Source: Planctomycetota bacterium (GTDB lineage Bacteria; Planctomycetota; PLA2). Taken from it: 64,000 nucleotides of DNA. How positions within the stretch are numbered: position 1 is the stretch's first letter; every line of letters starts with the position of its first letter. Of this stretch, positions 34,205 to 45,324 are shown one piece after another. The DNA lies in assembly GCA_021776785.1 (NCBI GenBank), contig JAJFFF010000044.1, forward strand, positions 346,230-410,229, written 5' to 3'. The position numbers and the translations under genes were made by a program. Below the pieces are notes generated by a model that did not search any database, was not told the origin of the DNA, and was given only the letters and a program-made list of their open reading frames with translations.

Positions 34205-35161
34205 ATGTCGAACACAAACCCCGTTCGCAACGTCATCATCATTGGTGGCGGGCCTGCCGGTCACACCGCCGCGATCTACACGACGCGCGCCAACCTCGAG
34301 CCGCTCCTGTTTGAGGGTTTTTTGGCGGGCGGCCTGCCGCCGGGCGGACAACTGATGACGACGACCGAGGTGGAAAACTACCCGGGCTTTGTCGACAAGA
34401 TCACGGGGCCCGAACTCATGGAGCGGTTCAAGGGCCAGGCCGTGCGCCAGGGTGCGGAAGTGATCATGGAAGACGTCGCCAAGGTCGACGTGAGCGAGCG
34501 CCCCTTTAAGGTTTGGGCCGACCGCGAGGAGCCGTACCTCGCGAAGACGCTGATCATCGCCACCGGCGCGAAGGCGCGTTACCTCGGACTGCCCAACGAG
34601 GAGCGGTTGATGAACCGCGGCGTCAGCGCGTGTGCGGTCTGCGACGGATCGCTTTTCCGCAACAAGGAGGTCGTGGTGGTCGGGGGCGGCGACACGGCCA
34701 TGGAAGAGGCGATGTACTTGGCGGGATTGTGCCCGAAGGTCACGCTCATTCATCGCCGCGACGAGTTTCGCGCGTCCAAGACGATGCAGGATCGCGTGTT
34801 GAAAAACGAAAAGATCCACGTGCTCTGGAGCCACGTCGTGACCGACGTGTTGGGCGATGATTTTGTGACCGGCGTTCGCATCAAGGACGTAAAGACGGAT
34901 GCGGAGCGCGAGCTGGACGCCGAGGGGTACTTCGTTGCGATCGGTCACACGCCCATGACCGAGCTGTTTGCCGGCAAGCTTGAGCTCCACGACAACGGCT
35001 ACATCAAAGTCGAGCCCGGAACCACGACGACAAGCGTACCGGGCGTGTTCGCGTCGGGCGACTGTCAGGACTGGACGTATCGCCAAGCAGTGACGGCCGC
35101 CGGAACCGGTTGCATGGCCGCACTCGAAGCGGAGCGCTGGCTCGCGGCAAACGACGACTAA
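34205..35161 (+). CDS. trxB: Thioredoxin reductase
   Basis: 318 residues, the normal length. FAD-binding GGGPAGHTAA (about 14-23), redox pair CAVC (143-146) in SACAVCDG, NADPH-binding VVGGGDTAMEEA (about 159-170), and the C-terminal FAD signature GVFASGDCQD (about 279-288). Reduces thioredoxin with NADPH in the cytoplasm. TACGCT (34191-34196) ends eight bases before the ATG. It is not next to trxA, which is at 52276, but could feed the thiol-redox proteins of this window. Confidence 0.92.
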   Translation: MSNTNPVRNVIIIGGGPAGHTAAIYTTRANLEPLLFEGFLAGGLPPGGQLMTTTEVENYPGFVDKITGPELMERFKGQAVRQGAEVIMEDVAKVDVSERPFKVWADREEPYLAKTLIIATGAKARYLGLPNEERLMNRGVSACAVCDGSLFRNKEVVVVGGGDTAMEEAMYLAGLCPKVTLIHRRDEFRASKTMQDRVLKNEKIHVLWSHVVTDVLGDDFVTGVRIKDVKTDAERELDAEGYFVAIGHTPMTELFAGKLELHDNGYIKVEPGTTTTSVPGVFASGDCQDWTYRQAVTAAGTGCMAALEAERWLAANDD

Positions 35162-35176
35162 CGTAGGTCCGCGGAC

Positions 35177-35232
35177 GCACGCCCACCAACGCACGCCCAC
35201 CAACGCACGTCCACCAACGCACGTCCAAACAA
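35177..35232 (+). repeat. Short tandem repeat, 14-bp unit
   Basis: Four tandem copies of a 14-mer close to GCACGCCCACCAAC, the last two with T for C at one position and the last one degenerate. It lies 15 bp after trxB and before the end of the DinB gene. Confidence 0.7.
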
Positions 35233-35257
35233 ACGACGCCGAGCGCGCGCCGTCCGG

Positions 35258-35725
35258 TCAGCGCCGCTCGTTGTGTTGGTTTTCCCAACTCAGCACGTCG
35301 CCTTCCGGCACGTCAGCCACGTCAAGCTGACGCAGCATGTGAATCGCTTGCCCGCGGTGATGCATGCTGTGGGTTAGCAGATGCGCAATCGCACCCCCAA
35401 ACGTTTTTTGCCGCGGTGGATCGTCTAACGTGTCGGTCCAGACTTCGTCCCAACCGTCGCGCGCTTGAACGCCGTGCGCGAGTTCCGCAAAGTCGGCCGC
35501 GGCCCGATCGAGGCGCGCCTGCAACGCGTCGATCGAACGGTCCCCGTCGGAGCGAACCGGACGCCCCGCCATGAGGTCGGTCCAAACCTCCGTGTTGCGC
35601 ACGATGTGATGAAGCGTGGCCCGCAACGTCCGCAGGCCAAGATCAAACTCGAAATCCACAAGAGCACCCGATACCCAATGCGGTACCGGGTTCGATTTTT
35701 TTTGACATAAACGATTGATTAACAA
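35258..35725 (-). pseudogene. DinB-family gene truncated at its 5' end by a palindromic element
   Basis: The frame encodes 155 residues. From about residue 22 the sequence is a good DinB/DUF664-type four-helix protein (ATLHHIVRNTEVWTDLMAG, His; AIAHLLTHSMHHRGQAIHML, the two further His ligands). The first helix of the fold, about 35 residues, is missing, and in its place the frame reads KKSNPVPHW, which is the translated end of the 35675-35937 element. The same peptide is read from the other copies. The native start was therefore lost by insertion or recombination; the missing part is not found on the far side of the element. A short protein could still be made from the ATG at 35725. Confidence 0.6.
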
Positions 35726-35937
35726 CTAGTTACGTCGCCGAACTGCGGCATTGGTGACGCGCTCTGACAGGAGCATGTCATCCAGATTCGGGCGAGTTCG
35801 CGCGATTCGGCGCTTCGGCGCGAATTCGGGGACGCCAGGAGGCTGCGAAATGCGTCACCAATGCCGCACTTCGATGACATAACCGACTTCATTCAAGTGA
35901 CTTACGACAGAAAAATTTCAACCCGGTACCGCATTGG
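35675..35937. repeat. Nested-palindrome element, copy 1
   Basis: 263 bp. Outer terminal inverted repeats run CCAATGCGGTACCGGGTT then a T-run on the left, and the mirror with an A-run on the right. Inner repeats 35744-35760 and 35852-35868 are perfect 17-bp inverted copies. The centre is unrelated to other copies. No ORF of its own, so a non-autonomous (MITE-like) element is likely. It forms the false N-terminus of the DinB frame. Confidence 0.7.
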
Positions 35938-36037
35938 AGGGGCTTTTTGTGGGCTTTGGTTCGTTAGGTTTGGGTCTTCGTCGCTTTCTCTTGAGGGCGG
36001 CTCTGGCTTAGGCCCGTGTTGCTGGGAGAGGTGTTTG

Positions 36038-37441
36038 ATGAAGCGAAATGTTGTGGGTCTAGTTCTTTTCTTGAGTGCCGCCGGGTGCGGTAGCAGCGGC
36101 GGCAATCCGCTCTCGCTTCTGCAGCAGTGCGGCGCCGGCGCGTTCCTGCAGTTTGTCTCCGTGATGGAGCGCATGGGCGACGTCATTACGGTGATTCAAA
36201 ACCAACAGGTCCAAGGCGGGTTGCCGGAGGGCGTTTCGGTGACGCCGGGCGCGGCCGAGAATGAATGGGACTTCACGATCGCGCTCGACCTCGATGCGAG
36301 CGGCGACAACGAGACGACGATCACGGGCCGTGTGTTGTTCTCGGCGAACCCGGTGGACGGCATCGAAGCGACCGACACGGCGGCCATCACGATCAACCAA
36401 GCCGCGACGTCAACCGCGCCCGCGATGAGTGCGAATGTCGACCTTACTTTCCAATCTTCGCGCATCTTCGACGTGCTAGGCGATGCCCGCGTTACCGACT
36501 TACTGAACTGCCAGGTCGACCTGACGTTTCGCCCGACAGATCCGTTGAACATGGAATTTTTGGGATTCCCGACCGCAGAACGGCAGCTCGCCGTGGCGAT
36601 TGCCGATATCGCCGACATTTCCGGATCGACGCTCCTCAACATCGTTCTCGGAGGAGACACGCTTGATGCAGTTTTGGTGCTCGACCAAGTAGGCGATAAC
36701 GCATCGCTGACGTTCCAGGCGTTCAACTCGGTACAAATCGAAGACGACGACGCACCGATCGTGATCGGCGGTTCAGCGTTCGAAGAACTCGCCACGTGCG
36801 CCGTCGTCCAATTGTTTGGCGCACTCGGAGTCGGCGGAACGGTCGAGTCGGTCCTCGACGCGCTCGGCGATGGGTCGACCGAGATTGAGGGCGGGTCCTT
36901 CACAATCACGCCGATCAGCGGACTCACGTTCGACATCGTGGTGAACGTGACGCAAGACGGACAAGACGTAACCTCCACAATGCGCGTGACGTTCAGCGCC
37001 GATCCCAACGTCGCGCCGTTCGTCGGAACGGCAACGGTCTCGTCGTGGTCGCTCCGCGTCCGGCGATCACAGCTCGTTGGCAACCTCGGCGCGCTGCTCC
37101 CGGAGTTTGATGCGAACAACGTCGGCGCGACGATTCTCACGTTCATCGACGACGACCCGTTCACGGAGCTGGCGTCGACAACGGGAAGCGGCCGCGTCAC
37201 GACCGTCGATGGAAGCTGCACGGCAACGTCGACGGCGACGAACTTCAGCGCCGACAACGACGAGGGCCGCATCGCCGTGGTCGGGTCCTCGGACGGGATT
37301 CCCGTCCGATTCACGGTCACGGACCGCGAGATTATCTTCGAGGGCGTCGAGGTCATTTTGGCAACAATCGGCGGCGTCCCCGTGCCGGGCAACCTCCTGA
37401 CCGGCTTGTTCGATCTCCTGTTTGAGTTCGACAACGAGTAG
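36038..37441 (+). CDS. Surface lipoprotein, function unknown
   Basis: 467 residues. Lipoprotein signal ([15 protein letters not shown], lipidated Cys about 17). The rest is a Thr/Ser/Asp-rich beta-strand protein with few charged clusters, three internal segments of similar form (for example [19 protein letters not shown] and [19 protein letters not shown]) and single Cys near each, suggesting repeated domains. No known family. ATG at 36038 has a Shine-Dalgarno (GGGAGAGG). It lies about 100 bp from palindromic element copy 1. Confidence 0.65.
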   Translation: MKRNVVGLVLFLSAAGCGSSGGNPLSLLQQCGAGAFLQFVSVMERMGDVITVIQNQQVQGGLPEGVSVTPGAAENEWDFTIALDLDASGDNETTITGRVLFSANPVDGIEATDTAAITINQAATSTAPAMSANVDLTFQSSRIFDVLGDARVTDLLNCQVDLTFRPTDPLNMEFLGFPTAERQLAVAIADIADISGSTLLNIVLGGDTLDAVLVLDQVGDNASLTFQAFNSVQIEDDDAPIVIGGSAFEELATCAVVQLFGALGVGGTVESVLDALGDGSTEIEGGSFTITPISGLTFDIVVNVTQDGQDVTSTMRVTFSADPNVAPFVGTATVSSWSLRVRRSQLVGNLGALLPEFDANNVGATILTFIDDDPFTELASTTGSGRVTTVDGSCTATSTATNFSADNDEGRIAVVGSSDGIPVRFTVTDREIIFEGVEVILATIGGVPVPGNLLTGLFDLLFEFDNE

Positions 37442-37632
37442 AGACGCACGCCCCTCCACGAAGCGCGTGCGCAGAAGCCATCCTCGACACACAGAGGGTT
37501 CGGCTGATGCGCGCGCGTTTTTTTTGTGCTCGCGCGTCATGGTCGCCCCGCGCGCGGGGAGGTGTGGTCTCCCTCCAACCCGCCGGCAACGAGGCCGCCC
37601 CTGCGCGCGTACGGAGTCGACGGAGCGGGACG

Positions 37633-37683
37633 GCGCGAGGACCCTCGCGCAAGCACCGCAAAGGGTGCCCCCACAGGGGTGCC
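37633..37683 (+). promoter_or_regulatory. Consecutive hairpins upstream of gcvP
   Basis: Three adjoining stems: GCGCGAG/CTCGCGC (37633-37650, 4-nt loop), GCACC/GGTGC (37653-37668) and CCCC/GGGG (37669-37679). They lie 50-100 bases before the gcvP start. They do not show the glycine-riboswitch core I know. If the TAGAAT at 37715 is the promoter, these hairpins precede the transcript, so their role is unclear. Confidence 0.25.
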
Positions 37684-37730
37684 GGGGACCGTTTAGGGAT
37701 GCTGCGGCGGTTGGTAGAATGCTCGGCTCC

Positions 37731-40601
37731 ATGACCAACCGGCCGGCCCCCTCCCTCGCGTTCACAGACACCTTCGCTCACCGGCACATCGCCCCCTCGC
37801 AAAGCGAGATTTCGGCGATGCTCGACGCCATCGGCTACGAGTCCCTCGACGCGCTCGCACGCGACGCCGTGCCCAACGACATTCAGTACAACGAGACGCT
37901 CGACATGGGCGGCGCACGCGGCGAGCACGAGCTCATCGCCGAACTGCGCTCCATCGCGGACCGCAACGAGGTCTGGCGCACCTACCTGGGCATGGGCTAC
38001 TCGAACTGCATCGTTCCGCCGGTGATTCAGCGCAATATCTTGGAGAATCCGGGCTGGTACACCCAGTACACGCCCTATCAGGCCGAGATCGCGCAGGGTC
38101 GCCTGGAGGCCTTGCTCAACTACCAGACGATGATTTGCGACCTGACCGGCATGGAGATCGCCAACTCGTCCGTGCTCGATGAGGGAACGGGCGCCGCGGA
38201 AGCAATGGCACTGTGTCTCGCGGTGAATCGGAAGAACAAGTCGGAATCGTTCTTTGTCTCCGAACGCTGCCATCCGCAAACGATCGCCGTTGTGCAGACG
38301 CGCGCAAAACCACTCGACCTCGAAATCATTGTGGGCAATCACGCGACGCACGACTTTGCCGCGCGCCCGGTGTTTGGTTGCCTCCTTCAGTACCCCACGA
38401 CCGACGGTGCCATCCTTGACTACGCAGGCTTTGTGGAGAAAGCGCACGCGGCCCACTCGTTAGTCGTAGTGGCGGCCGACCTGTTGTCGCTGGCGCTCCT
38501 CAACCCGCCCGGCTCGTGGGGCGCAGACGTTGTCGTCGGAAACTCGCAGCGCTTCGGCGTGCCGCTTGGTTACGGCGGACCGCACGCCGCGTTCTTCGCG
38601 ACCAAGGACGCCTACAAGCGGCAGATCCCGGGGCGGATTGTTGGCGTTTCGAAAGACGCCCACGGTGTGCCGGCGCTGCGACTCGCCCTCCAAACGCGCG
38701 AGCAACACATTCGCCGCGAGAAGGCGACGAGCAACATCTGCACCGCGCAAGTTCTGCTCGCCATCATGGCCGGCATGTACGCTGTCTACCACGGACCGCA
38801 GGGCGTGCGCGCGATCGCGGAGCGTGTTCACGCGCTGACCGCGGTCCTCGCGACCGCGCTGCGCGATGCTGGCTTCGACCTTGGCGGCGATCCGTTCTTC
38901 GACACGCTAAGGGTGCAGACGAGCGCCGAGCAGCGGCGGGAGATACTGGAGCGCTGCACCGCGGCTCGGATCAACGTGCGTCAGTACGACGACGGCTCGC
39001 TCGGCGTGGCGTTGGATCAGTCGGTCTCGTCCGATGATCTCGACGAACTCATCTCGTGCTTCGGCGCCAGCGCACCGACGGGTGAGATTGGACTTGGCTA
39101 TCGCGGTCCGTTCCTTCGCGAAGTCGATTACCTACAAGACGAGCGATTCTCGCGTTACCACGCCGAGCACGAGTTCTTGCGGTATGTGCATCGCCTTCAG
39201 GCCAAAGACCTCTCGCTTACGACGTCGATGATCCCGTTGGGGTCGTGCACAATGAAGCTCAATGCCACGTCGGAGATGGTGCCCGTTACGTGGCCTGAAT
39301 TCGGCGCGTTGCATCCGTTCGCGCCACTCGAACAGGCCCAGGGCTATCAGCACTTGTTTCACACGCTGGAGAACTGGCTGTGCGAGATCACAGGATTCTC
39401 GGCGGTCTCGTTGCAGCCGAACGCGGGGTCGCAAGGCGAGTACGCGGGCATGTTGGTCATCCGGGCGTATCACGATAGGCGCGGCGATAGCGACCGCAAC
39501 GTCTGTCTGATTCCGACGTCTGCTCACGGCACCAACCCCGCGAGCGCGGTCATGGCCGGGATGAAAGTTGTGCCCGTCAAGTGCGACGACGAGGGCAACA
39601 TCTTAGTGGCCGATCTGCGCGCGAAGGCGGAGAAGCACGCCGACAAGTTGGCCGCGATCATGGTTACGTATCCGTCAACGCACGGCGTCTTTGAATCGTC
39701 GATCCGCGACGTTTGCTCGATCGTTCATGAGTTCGGCGGCCAGGTATACCTCGATGGCGCAAACCTAAACGCGCAGGTCGGGCTGTGCCGCCCCGGCGAC
39801 TACGGGGCTGATGTCTGCCACATGAACTTGCACAAGACGTTTTGCATTCCGCACGGCGGCGGCGGCCCCGGCATGGGCCCCATCGGTGTGGCCCAACACC
39901 TCGCGCCGTTTCTTCCGGGCCATCCCGTGATTCCGTGCGGCGGCGAAAACGCCATCGGCCCGGTTTCGTCCGCGCCGTGGGGCAGTGCGAGTATCTTGCC
40001 GATCAGCTGGGTGTACATCGCGCTTCTCGGACACACGGGCCTAAAGCACGCCACGCAGGTCGCCATCCTAAACGCCAACTACATGGCCAAGCGGCTCGAG
40101 GATCACTATCCCGTGCTCTATCGCGGCCCGCATGGACTGTCGGCGCACGAGTTCATCATCGACATGCGTCAGTTCAAAAAAGACACGGGCGTCGAAGCGG
40201 TCGATGTCGCAAAGCGGCTCATGGACTACGGGTTCCACGCGCCGACGCTGTCGTTTCCCGTTGCGGGCACGATGATGATTGAACCGACCGAGAGCGAATC
40301 TCAAGAAGAGTTGGATCGACTCTGCGAAGCGTTGATTTCCATTCACGGCGAGATCACTGCGATTGCGGAAGGGCGCAGCGATCGCGAGAACAACCCGCTC
40401 AAGAATGCGCCGCACACCATGCACGCGGTCACGGCGACGGAGTGGAACCATCCGTACTCGCGCGAGGAGGGATGTTTCCCGGCTCCTTGGACCCGCGCGC
40501 ACAAGTACTGGCCGCCGGTCGGCCGCATCGACGACGTCTACGGCGACCGAAACCTCATATGCACATGCGAAGGCATGGAAGCGTACAAAGAAGAGGACTA
40601 G
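37731..40601 (+). CDS. gcvP: Glycine dehydrogenase (decarboxylating), P protein
   Basis: 956 residues, the fused single-chain form (P1 plus P2 domains). N-terminal landmark [17 protein letters not shown]; the C-terminal half holds the PLP lysine in [18 protein letters not shown] (Lys about 702). It decarboxylates glycine and passes the aminomethyl group to lipoylated GcvH. gcvH and gcvT are not in this window. TAGAAT (37715-37720) ends ten bases before the ATG; no Shine-Dalgarno. Reading frame is open upstream to 37422 but the family start is at 37731. Confidence 0.95.
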   Translation: MTNRPAPSLAFTDTFAHRHIAPSQSEISAMLDAIGYESLDALARDAVPNDIQYNETLDMGGARGEHELIAELRSIADRNEVWRTYLGMGYSNCIVPPVIQRNILENPGWYTQYTPYQAEIAQGRLEALLNYQTMICDLTGMEIANSSVLDEGTGAAEAMALCLAVNRKNKSESFFVSERCHPQTIAVVQTRAKPLDLEIIVGNHATHDFAARPVFGCLLQYPTTDGAILDYAGFVEKAHAAHSLVVVAADLLSLALLNPPGSWGADVVVGNSQRFGVPLGYGGPHAAFFATKDAYKRQIPGRIVGVSKDAHGVPALRLALQTREQHIRREKATSNICTAQVLLAIMAGMYAVYHGPQGVRAIAERVHALTAVLATALRDAGFDLGGDPFFDTLRVQTSAEQRREILERCTAARINVRQYDDGSLGVALDQSVSSDDLDELISCFGASAPTGEIGLGYRGPFLREVDYLQDERFSRYHAEHEFLRYVHRLQAKDLSLTTSMIPLGSCTMKLNATSEMVPVTWPEFGALHPFAPLEQAQGYQHLFHTLENWLCEITGFSAVSLQPNAGSQGEYAGMLVIRAYHDRRGDSDRNVCLIPTSAHGTNPASAVMAGMKVVPVKCDDEGNILVADLRAKAEKHADKLAAIMVTYPSTHGVFESSIRDVCSIVHEFGGQVYLDGANLNAQVGLCRPGDYGADVCHMNLHKTFCIPHGGGGPGMGPIGVAQHLAPFLPGHPVIPCGGENAIGPVSSAPWGSASILPISWVYIALLGHTGLKHATQVAILNANYMAKRLEDHYPVLYRGPHGLSAHEFIIDMRQFKKDTGVEAVDVAKRLMDYGFHAPTLSFPVAGTMMIEPTESESQEELDRLCEALISIHGEITAIAEGRSDRENNPLKNAPHTMHAVTATEWNHPYSREEGCFPAPWTRAHKYWPPVGRIDDVYGDRNLICTCEGMEAYKEED

Positions 40602-40646
40602 AAAGCGGATCCCAAGCAAAAACAACGCAAGTACCGCACACACCAC

Positions 40647-40953
40647 CCAATGCGGTACCGGGTTCGATTTTTTCTTCCCTAACCAACTATCGAATCGTTA
40701 CTTAGGACGGCAGGGTGCGGCATTTGCGCCGCACTTTGGCGGAGTTTTCCACGGGTTATCCACAACTGGCGAGGGCGGTCGCGATCGAATTCGGATCCGG
40801 CGCAACCCGACTTCCCCCAGGGATCACGATTCCGCCCGAATTCAAAGAGCGTGCCTATCGTCATGTTGCGGCACGAATGCCGCACCTGGCGCGCATATCA
40901 AACTTTGCAGCAACAGCTTACGGCGAAAAAAATCGAACCCGGTACCGCATTGG
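40647..40953. repeat. Nested-palindrome element, copy 2
   Basis: 307 bp between the convergent ends of gcvP (45 bp away) and galE (7 bp away). Outer inverted repeats are the same as in copy 1 (about 27 bp, containing GGTACC and ending in a T- or A-run). The inner repeats GGTGCGGCATT and AATGCCGCACC each also form a local hairpin. No coding capacity. Confidence 0.7.
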
Positions 40954-40960
40954 GGCGTCG

Positions 40961-41983
40961 CTATTGGGTTTTGTAGCCGCTTGGGTTTTTGCTTTGCCAG
41001 CGCCAGCTGTCCTCGCACATCTTTTGGAGATCGCGAGTTGCCCGCCAGCCCAGGTCGCGGGCGGCGCGGGACGCGTCAGCGAACACTTCGCCGACATCGC
41101 CGGCGCGGCGCGCAACGACTTCGTGGGGAATGGTTCGCTCGCTCGCCTGCGCGGCAGCGCGCACCATCTCCAAAACGCTATAGCCGGTCCCCGTACCCAA
41201 GTTGTAAGCAACACAACCGTGAATCTGAGGGAGTGCATCGAGGGCGGCGAGATGCCCAAGCGCAAGATCGGTAACGTGAATGTAGTCGCGCACGCCGGTG
41301 CCGTCACGCGTGTCGTAGTCATCGCCAAACACAGCCACCTTGTCACGCAGCCCGACAGCGACCTGCATAACGAACGGCATCAAGTTGTTCGGCAGACCCT
41401 GCGGGTCCTCGCCAATGCGACCGCTCTCGTGCGCGCCAATCGGGTTGAAGTAGCGCAGTAGGACCGCGCGCAACTGGGGCTCCGCTTTGGCCACGTCGCG
41501 CAAGATCTCCTCGATCATCAACTTCGTGCGTCCGTAAGGATTCGTCGCGCTTAGCGCAAACTCCTCGGTGATCGGAACCGACTCGGGAACGCCGTACACC
41601 GTGGCCGATGACGAGAAGATAAAGTTCCAAACGCCGTGACGCTTCATCGCCTCCAACAAGTGCAGGGTCCCTGTGATGTTGTTGGAGTAGTAGTGCAGCG
41701 GGATGTCGTTCGACTCGCCGACGGCCTTGAGGCCCGCGAAGTGCATGACCGCGTCCAACTGATGCGTAGCAAACAGCGCGTCAACCCCGGCGGCGTCCAA
41801 GAGATCCAGCTGCGCGAACGTGATGGACTTCCCGCAAAGCTCCTGCACGCGCCGCAACGACTCTTCGGAACTATTCGCGAGGTTGTCGAGCACAACAACC
41901 TCGTGTCCCGCGTTGAGCAGTTCCAGGCACGTATGACTTCCGATGTATCCCGCGCCGCCGGTAACCAAAACACGCTGTCCCAT
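40961..41983 (-). CDS. galE: UDP-glucose 4-epimerase
   Basis: 340 residues. NAD-binding [12 protein letters not shown] (about 7-18), the Ser/Thr of SSSATVYG (about 122-129), the catalytic YGRTK (Tyr about 149, Lys about 153) and the later RYFNPIGAH segment are those of GalE. It interconverts UDP-glucose and UDP-galactose. The stop lies seven bases from the edge of palindromic element copy 2. No neighbouring Leloir genes. Confidence 0.93.
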   Translation of the reverse strand: MGQRVLVTGGAGYIGSHTCLELLNAGHEVVVLDNLANSSEESLRRVQELCGKSITFAQLDLLDAAGVDALFATHQLDAVMHFAGLKAVGESNDIPLHYYSNNITGTLHLLEAMKRHGVWNFIFSSSATVYGVPESVPITEEFALSATNPYGRTKLMIEEILRDVAKAEPQLRAVLLRYFNPIGAHESGRIGEDPQGLPNNLMPFVMQVAVGLRDKVAVFGDDYDTRDGTGVRDYIHVTDLALGHLAALDALPQIHGCVAYNLGTGTGYSVLEMVRAAAQASERTIPHEVVARRAGDVGEVFADASRAARDLGWRATRDLQKMCEDSWRWQSKNPSGYKTQ

Positions 41984-42064
41984 TCCTACAGTGTCGGCTC
42001 GGGCCCCAATTTCCTGAGCTACGCCGGAAAGGACGGAGTGCGGGGTCAGGCCGGGATAGCGCTG

Positions 42065-43126
42065 CTAAGCCGCGTAATGGCGCGCCAACGCCACGACGAG
42101 GCGGATCACGTGCTCCACATCGCGCCCGGAGACAAGCTCCACCGCGGCATGCGTGTAGCGCATGGGGATCGCAAGCGACATGACCTGCGGCCCTTCGGCC
42201 TGGAACGGCTTGGCATCCGTGCCGCCGCCGGTAAACACAACTTGCAGCGGGATCTCTTCGCGCTCCGCGACGGTCGCAATCTCGCGGCGAAACGCGGGTG
42301 GAATCACGGTCGCGTTGTCAAGCACGCGCAGCGCCGCTCCCGCGCCGACGACGGCTCCACTCAGCGCCCGCGAAACGCCAGGCCAGTCCGCAGTCGATAC
42401 GCTATCCACGGCAAACGCGTAGTCGAGATCGAACGCGCGCGCCAACCGACTGGCCCCGCGCAACCCGATTTCTTCCTGCACGCTGAACGCAAAGTGAACC
42501 GGACGAGAGAACGTGTGCGCTTCCAGACGCTCCAACGCGCGCAGAAGGATGTAGCATCCAACGCGATCGTCCAACGCGCGGGCCGACCACAAGTCGTTGT
42601 GCAAAACGACCGGGTCTTTTTTAAGCACGGCAAAATCCAATACCGCGATCCCCAACGACGCCGCCTCCTCGCCGGAGCGCGCGCCCACGTCAACCAACAT
42701 CTCGGCGATCGGCGGCACTTCCGCCATCTCCCGCGCGCGATCCGTCATCAAGTGCGGAGGCTTCACGCCGATGACGCCCATCACCTCGCCGGTCGTGGTG
42801 ATCACGCGCAGCGCGCGCCCGTAAACCGTCCGCGGATCGATGCCACCGAGGGGACGCAGCGAGAGATATCCGTCGTCGCGTACGTCGCTGATGACGAAGC
42901 CAATCTCATCCATATGCGCGACAAACATGACGCCGTTCGAAGTCGACGAACTGCTTGCATCCGAAGCGCCCGGCGCGGCGGCACCAAGCGATGCAATCAA
43001 GTTGCCCATCGAATCCGTCGTGCGGGCCACGCCAGCGGGCAGCCGCTCCGCAATGAGATCTCGCACGCGATCTTCGTAGCCGGCGATCCCCGGCGCCGCG
43101 AGTAGCTCGCGCAACAATGCATCCAT
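42065..43126 (-). CDS. M42 family metallopeptidase (glutamyl/leucyl aminopeptidase type)
   Basis: 353 residues. The co-catalytic metal ligands are recognisable: VAHMDEIGF (His about 69, Asp about 71), SARALDDRVGC (Asp), QEEIGLRGA (Glu base and ligand, about 212) and GGTDAKPFQ. The PPHLM region near 122 is also typical. An Ala/Ser-rich insertion (about 47-62) is unusual and lies before the first ligand. TAGGCT (43133-43138) ends six bases before the ATG. Tetrahedral aminopeptidase of the cytoplasm. Confidence 0.88.
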   Translation of the reverse strand: MDALLRELLAAPGIAGYEDRVRDLIAERLPAGVARTTDSMGNLIASLGAAAPGASDASSSSTSNGVMFVAHMDEIGFVISDVRDDGYLSLRPLGGIDPRTVYGRALRVITTTGEVMGVIGVKPPHLMTDRAREMAEVPPIAEMLVDVGARSGEEAASLGIAVLDFAVLKKDPVVLHNDLWSARALDDRVGCYILLRALERLEAHTFSRPVHFAFSVQEEIGLRGASRLARAFDLDYAFAVDSVSTADWPGVSRALSGAVVGAGAALRVLDNATVIPPAFRREIATVAEREEIPLQVVFTGGGTDAKPFQAEGPQVMSLAIPMRYTHAAVELVSGRDVEHVIRLVVALARHYAA

Positions 43127-43275
43127 GCGCGCAGCCTAACAATTCTCGTACGAAAACCGGCCGCGTAACTCGGGACACGTCCATCTCCGTCGGGTGCTCA
43201 CGAGCGGCCGCGCGTACCGCTCAAGTTCCAACACTTCGTCGCAACTCCATCGATTGCATTTGGTATCGTCAGAAC

Positions 43276-45324
43276 ATGGCAACCGGGAATGCAAGTCACT
43301 CGGCGCCGCCGCCGCCTCAAGCGAGTCCTCCCAAAAAGATCCTGGTTGCGGTGCATGGCATGGGCGATCAAACGCCCTACAAGACACTGCAGGATCTTGT
43401 GCACCTCGTGTTCGGCAGCCGTCAGATGCCACAAGGCGTTCCCATCGGCCGCCTGCACTCCGACCTGATGACGCCCGCGAGCAGGGGCAAAAAACCGGCC
43501 GAACAGGACATGTGGAATCGAAACGCATGGTCCGACCTTTCTCCGATTAAGGAACTCGGATTCGCGGAAGTGTTTTGGGCCGACATCGCGCGCGACCACG
43601 AAGAGTACGTCCTTGAAGACGTGGTCCGGTGGGCCGACACGCTCGTGAACCGCCTCGAAGTCATCGACTCGCAAGCGCGGAAGCGCTTCGACCATCTAGA
43701 GCCCCTCCACACGCCAGCGGTTCAGCGTACGTTGCGCGACATCGCGCTCGCCGTGCGACTCCTTCGGATGGGAAACAAGTTCGCGACAAAAATCGGACTC
43801 GGCAGCATCGAGCTGGATCAACTGCTCGTTCGCTACCTCGGCGACGTGCAGTTGTTCGCCGAGTTCGAGTCGCCGCGAAACCGCATCCTGCAACGGTTCA
43901 AGACCACGATGGACAAGATCGACGCCCGCGCCGGATCCGACGACGTCGAGATTCACATTTGCGCGCACAGCTGGGGAAGCGTGGTCGCGTTTTTGGGCCT
44001 GCTCGAAGGACACTGCGACAACGAGCCGTGGTTCCGGCGCGTGAAGAGCCTCATGACGATTGGCGCGCCGATCGACAAGGCGCTCGTCCTATGGCCCAAA
44101 CTATGGAACCGTTTCGTGTTGGAGCCACCGCACAAGCACACGCCGCAGCGCATCGCGTGGTTTAACTACGCGGACAAGGGCGACCCCGTCGGCCACAACC
44201 TAGACTTCGCTCGCATGTTTTGCGACCGCCTCGACCTGTTCGCGCAAGACGCGCCCGTCGAGCGCAACTATCGACGGTACGCCGTCCCCGGCAAAGCGCA
44301 CGTTGACTATTGGCAGGATCAGGGCCCATTCAACGAGTGGTTCCACAAGATCGGAATCCGTTCGGAAGGGGCGCCGGAACCGAAGACGCGAATCCTCCGT
44401 GCGATCTTTAGCCAGCTGCTCCTCTTCCTATTCCCGTTTGGATTTGCATGGGGTGCTGCGCATTGCCTCGGCGCCGCAATCAACGGCATCGCCGGCGCGA
44501 CGTACCTCGAGCTTCGCGACGTGTTGAGCATCGCCGCGTTGATCTACGGAATGATTGCGTTCAGCACGTCGCGCAGCATGCGGCAGCGGCGACGTTGGCT
44601 CGCGGGCGGCGCGGGTCTCGCCGCGATCGGCGTGAGTGCGGCGTGGATTTGCATGCCCTACCCCGAGATGCGTGTCGTGATCACGATCCTCATCGTCGCA
44701 GCGGTCTATCAGATCTCTTACGACTGGAGTTTGTGGTCCTCCCGCAAGAGAGACGCCGAACACTCGATCGTTCTCAGCATTGGTATCCCGGCCGTCATCT
44801 TGTTCGGCGGATTCGCAGCCGAAATCGCGATCTCTAAAAGCGGCGACGCCCGAACGACAACGATGATCACGCTCCTGCAGTTCATCGCCGTCATCGCGGC
44901 AGCCGCGATCGTCCTGAAACTGATTGTGCGCCAGTTCCGCAGCAACGAGACCAACCGTGGCGTCAACGTGCGCCGCACCGCCATGTGGCTTGGCATCATC
45001 GCGGTTGTCTCAACGATCGCGCTTTTGTACACGGCCCGCATGGGCCCGGGCGCCGTGTTCGGAAACATCGCACTGCTCGCTACGGCCGGAGTGAGTTGGG
45101 CGCTGACCGTTTTGTTCTGGAGCCTCGCGATGGTGTGGACCGAGTTCTTAGCGACCGGCCTTCACATGCAACGCCTCAAAACCCGCTGGTACAAAGGCGA
45201 GAGCATGGGCAAACCAAGCCCGGAATCCAAAGCCAAACGCGACGCCCCCACGCTACAAGAAGAACCGGAGAGCACCGGCTTGTGGTGGCTCGACCAAACA
45301 ACGTCGGAATCACACGACGACTAA
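43276..45324 (+). CDS. Alpha/beta hydrolase domain fused to a polytopic membrane domain
   Basis: 682 residues. Residues 20-370 resemble an alpha/beta hydrolase of the lipase/PGAP1-like kind: KILVAVHGMGDQTPYKTLQD (about 22-41) and nucleophile elbow HICAHSWGSVVAF (Ser about 232), with a His candidate near GKAHVDYW. Residues about 375-630 contain about seven membrane segments. Short charged tail. TATCGT (43264-43269) ends six bases before the ATG, which is used instead of an upstream in-frame ATG at 43117. Substrate unknown, perhaps a membrane lipid or lipid-linked ester. Confidence 0.7.
   Translation: MATGNASHSAPPPPQASPPKKILVAVHGMGDQTPYKTLQDLVHLVFGSRQMPQGVPIGRLHSDLMTPASRGKKPAEQDMWNRNAWSDLSPIKELGFAEVFWADIARDHEEYVLEDVVRWADTLVNRLEVIDSQARKRFDHLEPLHTPAVQRTLRDIALAVRLLRMGNKFATKIGLGSIELDQLLVRYLGDVQLFAEFESPRNRILQRFKTTMDKIDARAGSDDVEIHICAHSWGSVVAFLGLLEGHCDNEPWFRRVKSLMTIGAPIDKALVLWPKLWNRFVLEPPHKHTPQRIAWFNYADKGDPVGHNLDFARMFCDRLDLFAQDAPVERNYRRYAVPGKAHVDYWQDQGPFNEWFHKIGIRSEGAPEPKTRILRAIFSQLLLFLFPFGFAWGAAHCLGAAINGIAGATYLELRDVLSIAALIYGMIAFSTSRSMRQRRRWLAGGAGLAAIGVSAAWICMPYPEMRVVITILIVAAVYQISYDWSLWSSRKRDAEHSIVLSIGIPAVILFGGFAAEIAISKSGDARTTTMITLLQFIAVIAAAAIVLKLIVRQFRSNETNRGVNVRRTAMWLGIIAVVSTIALLYTARMGPGAVFGNIALLATAGVSWALTVLFWSLAMVWTEFLATGLHMQRLKTRWYKGESMGKPSPESKAKRDAPTLQEEPESTGLWWLDQTTSESHDD

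Noticed and set aside
36196..37449. 417-residue minus-strand ORF opposite the lipoprotein gene
   Set aside because: Ser/Thr/Pro-rich shadow of a low-complexity beta protein; the plus strand has the signal peptide, lipobox and Shine-Dalgarno.
37442..37730. Glycine riboswitch upstream of gcvP
   Set aside because: GC-rich hairpins are present, but the conserved glycine-aptamer core is not.
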